Below, piece after piece: positions 34,332 to 43,392 of a stretch of DNA of 64,000 bases. Origin of the DNA: Chryseobacterium sp. OSA05B (GTDB lineage Bacteria > Bacteroidota > Bacteroidia > Flavobacteriales > Weeksellaceae). A program made the translations under genes and the position numbers. The DNA lies in contig NZ_JAHXYH010000003.1 of NCBI RefSeq assembly GCF_019970065.1, positions 620,001 to 684,000 on the forward strand, in the 5' to 3' direction. Position 1 is the first letter of the stretch. The number at the start of each line of letters is the position of its first letter. The notes below the pieces were generated by a model. That model made no database searches. It had not been told where the DNA came from and was given only the letters and a program-made list of their open reading frames with translations.

Positions 34332-37022
34332 ATTCGAATACGTCTTGATATTTTCAATAAAGCTGAGATCGGGATTCAGAATTTCGAGAATCAGATTTTT
34401 CACAGACATCATCGCATCATCAATACTTCCTTTCTCAAACTGTAATGAAACGACTCCTTTTTTAGCTTCTGCAAAACTCCAGATTCCCGTTTCGATAGGA
34501 AGTCCCCAGAATTCCGGAAGATTCTGTACCACATAATGATAAATACAAAGCTGCAGAGCCTGTTTTCTTTCACTGTTATGGAAATAGTCCGTGACGTTGT
34601 TTTCGTCTATTTTTACCGTAAGATTTTTGATTTTTGCGGTCTTATAATCGATAATTCTCAAGGTTCCATTCAGGCGATCTATTCTGTCAATAAACCCAAA
34701 GAACGAGATTTTATCATTGGGCTCAAGATAAAAATCTACATTTTCAAATCTTTTTTCAATGTCTAAAATCTCCAGCGTATTACCGCTTTTCACCAGTTCC
34801 AGATCATGGTTGAGAACATTTTCAATCACTTTTTTGGCGATCGCTCTGTGGATGTAATTCATTCCTTTTTCGTAGAACTCTGGCTGGTGCTTCAGCTTTT
34901 CAATCGCCACATTGATGTATTGATCTATATCTTTAATTGAATTCTGTAAATCCTTTTCTTTTAAAACCTTACCTTTAAGCAATTCATATACTTCTTGAAG
35001 TGAATAGTGAACTAAATTTCCGTAGTTTTTAACCGACAGTTCTTCTTCAATTTCATCAGTTTCCGACGTCTTTAATATCTTCGAAAGATAAAAATCAATT
35101 GGATTATAAAGGTAGCTCGTAAGATGAGATGCAGATACTTTTTCTTTCCACTTCTCAAGTCTTTCCATTACAATTTCCGTCTTTTGGATTTCTATCGGCA
35201 TGGAAGCAATCGGCTCGGAAGAATTCTCAATAATAAGATGTTCTATCGGGTGGGAACTCTCCATTTCTATCTGTGTAATAAAGCGGCTCTTCTCACCGGT
35301 ATTCACTCCGGAGCTGAGTGCATTGTACAGCAAATGGACATTTTGAGAATCCTGAATAAGTCTGTAAAAGTGATAGGCGTAAATACTGTCATTTTCCAGG
35401 AACGTATGAAGATCAAAATACCTTCTGATATCAAACGGAATATAGGTGTTCTGCGAATTCCCCAACGGAAGCTTCCCTTCATTCACGGAAAGCATAATCA
35501 CGTTTTCAAAGTTTAAGAGACGGGTTTCAAGAAGCCCCATGATCTGAAGTCCGCGGAGTGGTTCCCCCTGAAAATCTATACTTTCAGAATTCACATGCTG
35601 GTTGATCAGAATTTCCAGCGTTTCCATTTTAATTTCAAAATCATATGGACTCACCTGGTTTTTAATGATCCTGAAGGCATTTTCAAAGTGGGAAACGTTT
35701 TCATACTGAATATCATCGATTTCCAGCCACTTGATATCGCGGCAGAAACTGATCAGCATATCCAGATAAACTCCGGTGTGATCCGCTTTTTTAAGAAGAC
35801 CATAGTACGAAAGACCACTCAGAAGTTCTTCTAAAAGCTTTCTTGATATATAAACAATATTCCTCTCCTCTATTTTCGTCCTAAAATTACTGATAATCGT
35901 TTCATCTTCAGCGGATTTCGGAAGCTCTTCAAGGATTGGGAAAATATCTCTGTAGTAATAGGAAGACTTGTTTTTCTCCAGTTGTTTCTGAAGATAAAAA
36001 AGCTGTTTTACCGCATTGGAAAAGGAAAGATTCTTCAGCGGAAATCCCATGGTTATATTCAGATTATCAACCTCATACATCACATCCAGACTGGCAGGAA
36101 GTAAATTTTCATCCAGCAACACCACTGCCGTATTGGAATAGGTCTTGTTTTCAATTTCCTTAAAAATTTCAGGCAGCACTTTCGTCTGCGTTACATTGCC
36201 GGAAACTTCATAGACTTTTATATTTTTAGGCTGGTTAAAATCATCCTCAATCCACTGAAAAGCCCTGTCATCATCAAATTCTTTCCACATTTTATGGTTT
36301 CGGAGGAATTTTCCTGCTTCCTGTCTTTCATCATCAAAATAATAACGGTCCGCTTGGAAAAAACACTGCGCTTTATTCCACTGCAGCAGGCTTCTTACCA
36401 GCTTCTCTTCCACTGGCGTAAAGGCATTGAAACCACAGAAAACAAAATGTTCGGAAGTGTTTTTAGCAAAATCTACAATCTTCGCTTTGGCGGTTTCGTG
36501 AATCATCCCGGAAGTTGCCCAATTCTTTTCTTTCAGTTTTTTCTTTAAGATAGGAAGAAAAATGTTCATATTCTGCCAGAAATTAAGAAATTTCTTACGC
36601 GGAACGTCATCATCTTCGCCCAGATCCTGGGCCCACTCTTTGATCCGTTCTTCATCAAACATATACTGCAGAACGGCTTCATCACTATCAGAGAACTTCA
36701 GGATATCATCCCAGTCCTTCTGAAGGGTTGGAAACCACTTTAAAAAGTCTGCAAAATCATCTTTCGGGATAAGACCAAGGTTTCGGTAGACATCGAAAGC
36801 AAAAAGCCACAGAGAGATCCCCTGAACCGGCTGTTTATCTGCAATCCTGTCGATCAGCTCTTCTACCGTAAAAAAGTTGGGAAGGAATCCTGAATAATTA
36901 TTTTCTTCCAGAATCTGCCTGATGAATACGATGGGACGCTTTCCGGGCAGAACGATGTTAAACTCAGACAGGTCCGGATTTTGGGCCAGCAGTTCGTGGA
37001 TAATCTTATTGAGGAATTTCAA
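34329..37022 (-). CDS. PD-(D/E)XK nuclease family protein, AddB-like
   Basis: 897 residues. The N-terminal part has an inactivated helicase-like layout (NIVLPGKRPIVFIRQIL near residue 20, MLSVNEGKLPLGNSQNTYIP near 495), and the C-terminal nuclease has IDRIDRL (about 778) and IIDYKTAK (Asp790-792 region), the D...DxK signature. This fits the AddB-like subunit of a RecBCD/AddAB-type break-processing enzyme. The four-cysteine Fe-S cluster of Bacillus AddB is absent. The start must be TTG 37022: it overlaps the upstream TGA as TTGA and an in-frame stop lies three codons upstream. No AddA helicase gene is nearby. Confidence 0.82.
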   Translation of the reverse strand: MKFLNKIIHELLAQNPDLSEFNIVLPGKRPIVFIRQILEENNYSGFLPNFFTVEELIDRIADKQPVQGISLWLFAFDVYRNLGLIPKDDFADFLKWFPTLQKDWDDILKFSDSDEAVLQYMFDEERIKEWAQDLGEDDDVPRKKFLNFWQNMNIFLPILKKKLKEKNWATSGMIHETAKAKIVDFAKNTSEHFVFCGFNAFTPVEEKLVRSLLQWNKAQCFFQADRYYFDDERQEAGKFLRNHKMWKEFDDDRAFQWIEDDFNQPKNIKVYEVSGNVTQTKVLPEIFKEIENKTYSNTAVVLLDENLLPASLDVMYEVDNLNITMGFPLKNLSFSNAVKQLFYLQKQLEKNKSSYYYRDIFPILEELPKSAEDETIISNFRTKIEERNIVYISRKLLEELLSGLSYYGLLKKADHTGVYLDMLISFCRDIKWLEIDDIQYENVSHFENAFRIIKNQVSPYDFEIKMETLEILINQHVNSESIDFQGEPLRGLQIMGLLETRLLNFENVIMLSVNEGKLPLGNSQNTYIPFDIRRYFDLHTFLENDSIYAYHFYRLIQDSQNVHLLYNALSSGVNTGEKSRFITQIEMESSHPIEHLIIENSSEPIASMPIEIQKTEIVMERLEKWKEKVSASHLTSYLYNPIDFYLSKILKTSETDEIEEELSVKNYGNLVHYSLQEVYELLKGKVLKEKDLQNSIKDIDQYINVAIEKLKHQPEFYEKGMNYIHRAIAKKVIENVLNHDLELVKSGNTLEILDIEKRFENVDFYLEPNDKISFFGFIDRIDRLNGTLRIIDYKTAKIKNLTVKIDENNVTDYFHNSERKQALQLCIYHYVVQNLPEFWGLPIETGIWSFAEAKKGVVSLQFEKGSIDDAMMSVKNLILEILNPDLSFIENIKTYSN

Positions 37023-37555
37023 GAGGCTTTATAGCTTTTTAAGTGGTCTATTTGTTCGGCGATGAGGGCATTATATTCTGCCTGTTTTTCTTTATTCATC
37101 CCATGCTCTGTGATCTTGTCATAGGAGATCTGAAAATTCTTATAATCGTTTGATATTTTTTGATACAGTGCTTTAAAATTTTTATCGTAATCACCGGAGG
37201 TCTTAATCCGTTCCTCCACTTCTTTCCTGAATCTCCGGGCAAATAGTTCAGCGATATCGAAATGTTTCTGCTCATGAAGGAGGATATAGTCATTCATCTT
37301 TCTGGTATCTTTCCAGGATCTGTCTACATTGAAAATAGCCGTGATTTCAATTTTCACAGGAGATTTGGGATTGGTAGATTTCACTACAGAATATTCCCAG
37401 CCGCAATGGGTGTAGGCGGCTACATCAGGATTATTTTTCCTGTTTACCGGACTTTTAAAGTCATCCCAAACCAGTTTCCTATCTTCCTGCCAGATTATTT
37501 TCTGTCCAAACAGGGTATTTACAGCAAGCAGGCAAAAAAGTGAAATCAGTTTCAT
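37019..37555 (-). CDS. DUF922-like secreted protein (putative zinc protease fold)
   Basis: 178 residues with a signal peptide (MKLISLFCLLAVNTLFG). The key motif is LLHEQKHFDIAELFARR near residue 92, an HExxH-like HEQKH helix with nearby acidic residues, as in the DUF922 group of predicted zinc-dependent proteases. Activity is not established. Gene order is lipoprotein, this gene (2 bases apart), then the nuclease (4-base overlap), so all three share a transcript, although the secreted proteins and the nuclease have no obvious link. Confidence 0.7.
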   Translation of the reverse strand: MKLISLFCLLAVNTLFGQKIIWQEDRKLVWDDFKSPVNRKNNPDVAAYTHCGWEYSVVKSTNPKSPVKIEITAIFNVDRSWKDTRKMNDYILLHEQKHFDIAELFARRFRKEVEERIKTSGDYDKNFKALYQKISNDYKNFQISYDKITEHGMNKEKQAEYNALIAEQIDHLKSYKAS

Positions 37556-37557
37556 TA

Positions 37558-37962
37558 TTATTCAACTACAATTGTTTTGGTGATCCAGTTGTTGCCTCCG
37601 TTCCAAAACTTAAAAGTATAAGTTCCGGTCTGTCGCGGACTAAAATTGATCTGGCTTGCTCCTACATGAGCAGATTGCGCGCAAGGGCCTTCGGCAGTAT
37701 ATTTGTAAGCGGTAACAGATCTTCCAAGGCTGCTGTCTTGAATATAATCATATCCGTAAAACCCTTCACATTGGGACGGATAAGTAGAATACGTCTTAAT
37801 GCTCTGTATTGTATACACATCCATGGTATCTTTCATGACCTTCACACTGTCGATCTTTATTTTGGCTATGGACTGTATGGTCTGGTAATCATCATCTTCA
37901 CAGGAGACAAAAACCAGTCCTGAAAACAATACGGAAAATCCAAATTTCAAAAGATTTTTCAT
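37558..37962 (-). CDS. Small surface lipoprotein of unknown function
   Basis: 134 residues. The lipobox ends in LVFVSC and is followed by EDDD, an acidic stretch of the type that directs Bacteroidota lipoproteins to the cell surface. Two cysteines lie in the mature part (SQCEGFYG and GPCAQS) and may form a disulfide. The C-terminal QINFSPRQTGTYTFKFWNGG region is an immunoglobulin-like beta segment. I recognise no family. Confidence 0.6.
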   Translation of the reverse strand: MKNLLKFGFSVLFSGLVFVSCEDDDYQTIQSIAKIKIDSVKVMKDTMDVYTIQSIKTYSTYPSQCEGFYGYDYIQDSSLGRSVTAYKYTAEGPCAQSAHVGASQINFSPRQTGTYTFKFWNGGNNWITKTIVVE

Positions 37963-38024
37963 ACCCTCTAATTTACCGATTATTAATAAAAATTCAGCAA
38001 AAATTATCTTTCAATTTTATAAAA

Positions 38025-38660
38025 TTAAGAACTAAAATTACCTTTTGATACATAAATCACTTTTTTAGTATCAAAAAACTCTTCATCAAAATAGTTTTTA
38101 AGATTGAATATTTCACATTTAATTCCGGCCAGTTCTTCAGCAAGATCTCCGCCTTTTAAATATAAAACTCCGTTATGTTTGGGATTGATCTGTTCTTTTT
38201 CAAACTTTCCTTTCAGCCATCTCAGGAATTCCGGCATTTGGGTTACTGCTCGACTCACTACAAAATGGAATTTTTCTTTCACCTTTTCCGCTCTTCCGTG
38301 AATAGCCGTAAGATTCGTCAGTCCAATTCCTTCTGCCACTGCTTTCACCACAGTGATCTTCTTCCCGATAGAATCTACCAGCGTAAATTGGGTCTCCGGA
38401 AACAAAATCGCCAGTGGAATCCCCGGGAAACCTCCGCCGGTTCCGATGTCCAGAACTTTTGTACCGGGAGCAAATTCCATTACTTTCGCAATTCCCAAAG
38501 AATGCAGAACGTGCTTTTCATACAGCGATTCCATATCTTTTCTGGAGATCACATTGATTTTTTCATTCCATTCATTATACAGTTTTTCCAATTGGTTAAA
38601 CTGCTCGATCTGCTTCTCTGTAAGATCCGGAAAGTATTTTAATAGTAACGTCGCTGCCAT
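38025..38660 (-). CDS. rsmG: 16S rRNA (guanine-527-N7) methyltransferase
   Basis: 211 residues, typical length. RsmG (GidB) methylates G527 of 16S rRNA with SAM. VLDIGTGGGFPGIPLAIL near residue 72 is the SAM-binding motif with the family-specific GGGFPGIPL; VSRAVTQMPEF near 137 is the second conserved block. ATG 38660 starts the conserved MAATLLLKYFPDL; a longer frame from 38681 would lie inside the promoter. A well-formed promoter is 18 nt upstream. Confidence 0.95.
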   Translation of the reverse strand: MAATLLLKYFPDLTEKQIEQFNQLEKLYNEWNEKINVISRKDMESLYEKHVLHSLGIAKVMEFAPGTKVLDIGTGGGFPGIPLAILFPETQFTLVDSIGKKITVVKAVAEGIGLTNLTAIHGRAEKVKEKFHFVVSRAVTQMPEFLRWLKGKFEKEQINPKHNGVLYLKGGDLAEELAGIKCEIFNLKNYFDEEFFDTKKVIYVSKGNFSS

Positions 38661-38678
38661 ATGAATTATTATAATCCG

Positions 38679-38710
38679 CAAAAATAAGTTTTATTTCTAT
38701 TGTATTCAAA
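38679..38710 (-). promoter_or_regulatory. Promoter of rsmG
   Basis: Minus strand TTTG (38710-38707), exactly 20 nt, TATTTTTG (38686-38679), a full match to the Bacteroidota consensus. It lies 18 nt before ATG 38660 and supports that start. Confidence 0.75.
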
Positions 38711-38749
38711 TCGAGTTGTCCAGGCCGGACTTTAATTTATCTTTTCTGA

Positions 38750-40087
38750 TTATCTCGCAATACCCGGAATAACAGGAATGCTCAGATTTCCGAACTGATC
38801 GACAGTCTGTACAGCAAAAATATAGTTATCCTTGGAAAGCGGAATTTTAATGGTCAGTTCTTTAGTCCATATCTTTTTCTGCCATACAGGACTATCCGTT
38901 TCTCTCACGAGAATAAAATATCCTGCCGGCATCCCAGATTTTGGCTTTTCCCACTGCAACGTGGTAGAATTGGTGAGTTCCTTGACTTTTATTTCTACCC
39001 GTTCCGGTTTTGAAGTGGCTTTGGCAAGACTGGCCAGAACGGCAATATTTGCGGCCACATTTCTTTTCAGATAGTTGTAGTCTATAAACTCGGGAAGATC
39101 ACCATATTGTTTGTTATTTTCTACTCTTACATCCTGATGCTGATGGTCATAATTTTCATAATATTCAGTAAGTCTCACAGAAGGAAAGCCTTCATTGACA
39201 AAGCTGGAATGATCGCCTCCGCGCAGGAACCTGTCGTTTCTGTAAATCAGTTTTACTTCAAGTCCTTTCACATATTTTTCTGCAATTTCTTTGATATAAC
39301 GGGCTAATTGCCGGGATTCGCCATCATTCTCAAGGCCGATATTTCTTATGCTCATAGCTTTTTTATCAAGCCCTGCGTAAGGCAATCCTTCACTGAAAAC
39401 CCTCAGGGTCCGGTTATTGACTTCTCCGGTTTCTCCGGCTTTAGGATTTCCGATCATATCATTATTCAGGACAGCTTCTATCTGCAGGTTTTCTTTTTTA
39501 GCTTTCTCTGCCAGAAGTTTAGATCCAAGCAACGACTGTTCTTCTCCCGAAAAAGTCACGAAAATAACAGAAGCCGGAAATGAAGACCTGCTAAGAATTC
39601 TTGCCGATTCTATGACTGCGCTTACTCCACTGCCGTCATCATTGGCGCCGGGAGCAAATGAGGTCCTGTTCATTACATCCGTCACCCGTGAATCCAGGTG
39701 CGCGGAAATCAGGAAAATTCTTTTATCATTGGGATCTGTGCCTTTCAGAAAAGCCACAGGATTTCCCAGATTGGTCACCTTGTCTAACCTTTTTCCATCG
39801 GGCTGAATATCTTCCTGCTGAAGATACACTTCCATTCTCCCGCCGGAATTTTTGGCATATTCTTTAAATTTTCCGAGCACCCAGTTCCTTGCCGCTCCTA
39901 TACCCTGATTCTTATCATCTACTGCGCTTAAAGTATGCCTGGTATGAAATCCGACAAGCTTGTTGATATAGGATTGTAAAGAATCTGAACTTACTTCAGA
40001 AACGTATTTCTTTATTTCATCGTCTTTTGAACGGGTCTGTGAAAAACCGACAAAAGGAATCAGCAACAGAAGAAGAGAATATTTCAT
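38750..40087 (-). CDS. Secreted M28-family metallo-aminopeptidase with C-terminal Fn3-like domain
   Basis: 445 residues, signal peptide cut after VGFSQ. The zinc peptidase core holds ISAHLDSR (zinc His), GANDDGSG (bridging Asp), FSGEEQSLLGS (catalytic Glu and zinc Glu), NNDMIGNP (zinc Asp) and YDHQHQDV (zinc His), so all catalytic residues are present. Residues 355-445 form a fibronectin III-like domain. It probably trims amino acids from extracellular peptides. It is unrelated in detail to the M28 triplet at 50-55 kb. Monocistronic. Confidence 0.88.
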   Translation of the reverse strand: MKYSLLLLLIPFVGFSQTRSKDDEIKKYVSEVSSDSLQSYINKLVGFHTRHTLSAVDDKNQGIGAARNWVLGKFKEYAKNSGGRMEVYLQQEDIQPDGKRLDKVTNLGNPVAFLKGTDPNDKRIFLISAHLDSRVTDVMNRTSFAPGANDDGSGVSAVIESARILSRSSFPASVIFVTFSGEEQSLLGSKLLAEKAKKENLQIEAVLNNDMIGNPKAGETGEVNNRTLRVFSEGLPYAGLDKKAMSIRNIGLENDGESRQLARYIKEIAEKYVKGLEVKLIYRNDRFLRGGDHSSFVNEGFPSVRLTEYYENYDHQHQDVRVENNKQYGDLPEFIDYNYLKRNVAANIAVLASLAKATSKPERVEIKVKELTNSTTLQWEKPKSGMPAGYFILVRETDSPVWQKKIWTKELTIKIPLSKDNYIFAVQTVDQFGNLSIPVIPGIAR

Positions 40088-40200
40088 AGGATGGATATAA
40101 GAAGGATTAAATATACAAAATATAGGATTTCCCTAATACCATTTCATACAAGATTTTTACAAAGATCAAATTTTGTTAAACTGTTGTACGGACATAAAAA

Positions 40201-40220
40201 AGACTGCCTTTAGGCAGCCT
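40201..40220 (-). terminator. Terminator after the GLPGLI gene
   Basis: On the minus strand AGGCTGCC and GGCAGTCT pair with one G-U, loop TAAA, then TTTTTTA. It is 10 bases after the stop at 40231. Confidence 0.75.
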
Positions 40221-40230
40221 CTGTTTATTT

Positions 40231-41058
40231 TTAATCTTTTTCAATGGGGTTATTGGTCATCATTAATTTCTTCGCAATCAAAGCATCCATCTGTTTTCCG
40301 CTTTTCTTGAGTTCATTGTAATCCAGTTTGGTTACATAACCGTCTTTCAGTTCCAGCCCGATGACACCTGTTTTGGAATCTACATTCATCCCCGCAATAT
40401 CATCCGCCGATGTGAAGGTGTAGTTCTTAATAAGCTTTCTGTATTCAGTATGGGTCATCTGCTTATTATTTTTAGGAACAAAAGAAGTCACTGTACTTAT
40501 TTTTTTAATTTGAACCAAATCAAAAACGTGATCATTTTCGCTGTCTTTCACAGAGACAACAAGCCCTGGAAGTCCGCTGAATTTATAAGGACCGTCATTT
40601 ACCGGAAAATCTTTGCTGAACCACGCTTCCCATTTTCTGCCTTTATAATCGGCTACTGCTTTCTGACAGTTCATATTATTGATTTTTTTGAAATCGTTCT
40701 CAATGTTCCACTTCGGAGCTTCATTATCCGAGGTTATAATGCTTACGGTTTTGTATTTGTCGTAAAAATTAATCGTCTTTTTAGCATAATCTTTTTCTAC
40801 AGTATAATTCAAATTACGGTCGTACTGCCTGCTTTTCAAAAGAGCCGGATAGCTTTTATCCGCGTTATAAGTAGAATCCCGTTCATATTTTACTCCATTC
40901 TGGAAATACGACTTTTTCCCGTCCGTATCGAGATTCATATAATCCATTATTACTGAATCTTTCTTCGCGGCATCGGGTTTCATTTTGTATTCGTAAACAA
41001 AACGGTAGCTCTGGGCAGAAAAAAAAGAAGCCCATAATAGAAACAAAAGTCTGTACAT
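40231..41058 (-). CDS. GLPGLI family protein
   Basis: 275 residues with a signal peptide (MYRLLFLLWASFFSAQS). It contains the family name motif as FSGLPGLVVSVKD near residue 180, preceded by KWEAWFSKDFPVNDGPYKF, and follows the usual plan of GLPGLI proteins. These are periplasmic or surface proteins of Bacteroidota with unknown function, often near TonB receptors, though none is adjacent here. The longer open frame from 41115 is rejected because ATG 41058 begins the signal peptide. Confidence 0.85.
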   Translation of the reverse strand: MYRLLFLLWASFFSAQSYRFVYEYKMKPDAAKKDSVIMDYMNLDTDGKKSYFQNGVKYERDSTYNADKSYPALLKSRQYDRNLNYTVEKDYAKKTINFYDKYKTVSIITSDNEAPKWNIENDFKKINNMNCQKAVADYKGRKWEAWFSKDFPVNDGPYKFSGLPGLVVSVKDSENDHVFDLVQIKKISTVTSFVPKNNKQMTHTEYRKLIKNYTFTSADDIAGMNVDSKTGVIGLELKDGYVTKLDYNELKKSGKQMDALIAKKLMMTNNPIEKD

Positions 41059-41194
41059 TGTTAATGATATATTGTTAAAACACTCCTGAACACAGGCTGA
41101 ATCAGCCATTTCCAAATCTAGTGAATAAATTGAAACCTGACAAAAATCTTTTTTTCCGGCCTCACTTTTATTTCCCGGCGAAACGTTTTTATTA

Positions 41195-41202
41195 TATATT
41201 TG
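41195..41202 (+). promoter_or_regulatory. Candidate -7 element of the aspartate aminotransferase gene
   Basis: TATATTTG, 21 nt before ATG 41224; 20 nt further upstream is TTTC, near the -33 TTTG. Confidence 0.55.
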
Positions 41203-41223
41203 TTAAAATTCAAAAAGACCCAC

Positions 41224-42420
41224 ATGGATAAACTTTCAGATAGAGTAAAGAGATTAGGTTACTCACAGACTTTCGTCATGTCAAACAAAGCAAGAGAAAT
41301 GAAGGCCGCCGGCATTGATGTGATCAGTCTTACCCTCGGCGAACCGGATTTTGATGTGCCGGATAATATAAAACAGGCCGCTTTTGATGCCATCAACCAA
41401 AATTACAGCCACTACTCTCCTGTTCCAGGGTTTCTTGAACTTCGTGAAGCAGTAGCCTATAAATTAAAAAGAGACAACAATCTTGAATATAAGCCTTCGC
41501 AGATCTGCGTTTCCAACGGAGCCAAACAGGCGATCCTGAATGTACTAGCATCAGTGATCAATGACGGTGATGCAGTACTGCTTCCTGCTCCATATTGGGT
41601 AAGCTACGATGAAATGGTGAAAATGATGGGCGGAACTTCCGTCATGCTTCCGACTTCTTATGTTACAGATTTCAAAATAACGGCTGAGCAGCTTGAAGAA
41701 TTTATCACAGATAAAACAAAAGCGATTCTTTTCAGTTCTCCGTGTAACCCATCCGGTGGGTATTATACGTATGACGAGCTTAAGTCTATGGCGAAAGTCA
41801 TTGCCAAACATCCTCATGTGACCGTGATTTCAGATGAGATCTATGAGTACATCAATTACGAAACGAAAACCACTTCTATCGCTCAGTTCCCGGAAGTATA
41901 TGAGCAGACTGCCGTGATCAACGGAATGTCTAAGGCATTTGCGATGACAGGGTGGAGAATCGGGTATTCAGCCTGTCCGGAATGGCTGGCTAAAGCTTGT
42001 GAAAAGATCCAGGGGCAAATGACCAGCGGAGCCAATACAATGGCACAGAGAGCTTCCATTACCGCTTTAAAAACAGATCCTTCGGAATACAAATACATGA
42101 TCGATGCTTTCCAGAAAAGGAGAGATATTGTCTATGATCTCATGAAAGAAATTCCAGGATTTAAAGTGGTGCTTCCAAAAGCAGCTTTCTACTTCTTCCC
42201 GGATGTTTCCCATTATATCGGAAAAACACTGAATGGTACGGAGATTAAAGATTCTGATGATTTCGCTATGTTCTTACTGGAGCACGCTCATGTAGGCTGC
42301 GTAGGCGGAGTTTCTTTCGGAAGTCCTGAATGCATCCGTTTCTCTTACGCAGCTTCTGAAGAAGACCTTAGAGAAGCGATGAAAAGAATCAAGGAATTGT
42401 TGGCCCCTTTCAATTCATAA
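41224..42420 (+). CDS. Aspartate aminotransferase (class I, Ib type)
   Basis: 398 residues. A PLP enzyme moving the amino group of aspartate to 2-oxoglutarate. SLTLGEPDFDVPDNIKQAA near residue 35 and HYSPVPGFLELREAVA near 63 identify the bacterial Ib subgroup; Asn174 (SPCNPSGG), Asp204 and Tyr207 hold the cofactor, and Lys237 in NGMSKAFAMTGWRIGY forms the Schiff base. ATG 41224 is preferred to the TTG 24 bases upstream because it begins the conserved MDKLSDRV and clears the -7 element. Related proteins can act on other substrates. Confidence 0.92.
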   Translation: MDKLSDRVKRLGYSQTFVMSNKAREMKAAGIDVISLTLGEPDFDVPDNIKQAAFDAINQNYSHYSPVPGFLELREAVAYKLKRDNNLEYKPSQICVSNGAKQAILNVLASVINDGDAVLLPAPYWVSYDEMVKMMGGTSVMLPTSYVTDFKITAEQLEEFITDKTKAILFSSPCNPSGGYYTYDELKSMAKVIAKHPHVTVISDEIYEYINYETKTTSIAQFPEVYEQTAVINGMSKAFAMTGWRIGYSACPEWLAKACEKIQGQMTSGANTMAQRASITALKTDPSEYKYMIDAFQKRRDIVYDLMKEIPGFKVVLPKAAFYFFPDVSHYIGKTLNGTEIKDSDDFAMFLLEHAHVGCVGGVSFGSPECIRFSYAASEEDLREAMKRIKELLAPFNS

Positions 42421-42460
42421 ATTTAATTTAGACTTGTTAAAAATTTAATATAAACTAAAC

Positions 42461-42486
42461 AAAAAGCTCTGATTTCAGGGCTTTTT
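42461..42486 (+). terminator. Terminator after the aminotransferase gene
   Basis: AAAAAGCTCTGA (42461-42472), TT loop, TCAGGGCTTTTT (42475-42486) with one G-U, ending in a T-run. Confidence 0.8.
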
Positions 42487-42534
42487 TCTTTAAAAACATT
42501 AAAAACAATTATAGATTTTATTTATCGATATTCA

Positions 42535-42566
42535 TTTGTTCGATAGATGGAATATTTATATATTTG
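42535..42566 (+). promoter_or_regulatory. Consensus promoter of the peroxiredoxin gene
   Basis: TTTG (42535-42538), 20 nt, TATATTTG (42559-42566): a full match to the Bacteroidota -33/-7 pattern. The 32-nt leader has no Shine-Dalgarno motif, fitting the weak use of such sites in this phylum. Confidence 0.8.
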
Positions 42567-42598
42567 CACTAGAAATTTAAATATAAAAACAGAAAATT

Positions 42599-43231
42599 AT
42601 GTCTTTAGTAGGAAAAAAATTCCCAAATGTAACAATCGATGCTATGTCTGAAATGGGTGACGATCTTAGAATCAACATCCTTGAAGAAGCTACTTCTAAC
42701 CAGCAAAAAGTAATCTTATTCTGGTATCCAAAAGATTTCACTTTCGTATGCCCTACAGAGCTTCACGCTTTCCAGGATGCTTTAGGTGAATTCGCTAAAA
42801 GAAACACTAAAGTAATCGGTGCTTCTTGTGATACTAACGAGGTACACTTTGCATGGTTGAACACAGCAAAAGATAACGGAGGTATCGAAGGGGTAACTTA
42901 CCCGCTTTTAGCTGACACTCACAGACAGCTGGCTAACATCTTAGGAATCGTAGACCAGGATTTCGAATATAATGAAGATGGAGAGGAAACTTTCACAGGT
43001 TCTAATGTAACGTACAGAGCAACTTATCTTATCGACGAAACTGGAAAAATCTTCCATGAGTCTGTAAACGATATGCCATTAGGAAGAAACGTGAAAGAAT
43101 ATTTAAGACTGATCGACGCTTACACACACGTTCAGAAACACGGTGAAGTATGTCCTGCCAACTGGGAAGAAGGAAAAGATGCTATGAAAGCAGACAGAAC
43201 TTCTACTGCAGAATACTTAGCTAAGAACTAA
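42599..43231 (+). CDS. 2-Cys peroxiredoxin (AhpC/TSA family)
   Basis: 210 residues. Reduces H2O2, organic peroxides and peroxynitrite in the cytoplasm. Peroxidatic Cys51 lies in DFTFVCPTELHAF and resolving Cys185 in HGEVCPANW, the typical 2-Cys arrangement. Two thioredoxin-family genes lie directly downstream and a thioredoxin-like protein could be the reductant; no ahpF is near. Base use is biased to highly expressed codons (many AAC, GCT, GGT), and the promoter is a full consensus, so expression is probably high. Confidence 0.95.
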   Translation: MSLVGKKFPNVTIDAMSEMGDDLRINILEEATSNQQKVILFWYPKDFTFVCPTELHAFQDALGEFAKRNTKVIGASCDTNEVHFAWLNTAKDNGGIEGVTYPLLADTHRQLANILGIVDQDFEYNEDGEETFTGSNVTYRATYLIDETGKIFHESVNDMPLGRNVKEYLRLIDAYTHVQKHGEVCPANWEEGKDAMKADRTSTAEYLAKN

Positions 43232-43232
43232 T

Positions 43233-43388
43233 ATAATGTGTTAATATGGCAATGAGATAATTTGCCGATGAACTTTGCTGATCATTTCAAATTATCTCAT
43301 TCCTTTTTACAGATCAGGCAAAATACCCAATTTGCTTATTGACACCTTTCAAATAACACATCATCAAATCATCTCATTAACACATCAA
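43233..43388. repeat. Inverted octamer-phased arrays filling the peroxiredoxin-thioredoxin gap
   Basis: Starting one base after the peroxiredoxin stop, four octamers ATAATGTG, TTAATATG, GCAATGAG and ATAATTTG share the pattern nnAATnnG (43233-43264). Reverse-oriented octamers CAAATTAT, CTCATTCC (43288-43303) and CACATCAT, CAAATCAT, CTCATTAA, CACATCAA (43357-43388) end four bases before the thioredoxin ATG. AATGAGATAATTTG (43251-43264) is exactly complementary to 43288-43301, giving a 14-bp stem followed by CCTTTTT that may end transcription. Confidence 0.75.
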
Positions 43389-43392
43389 CAAC

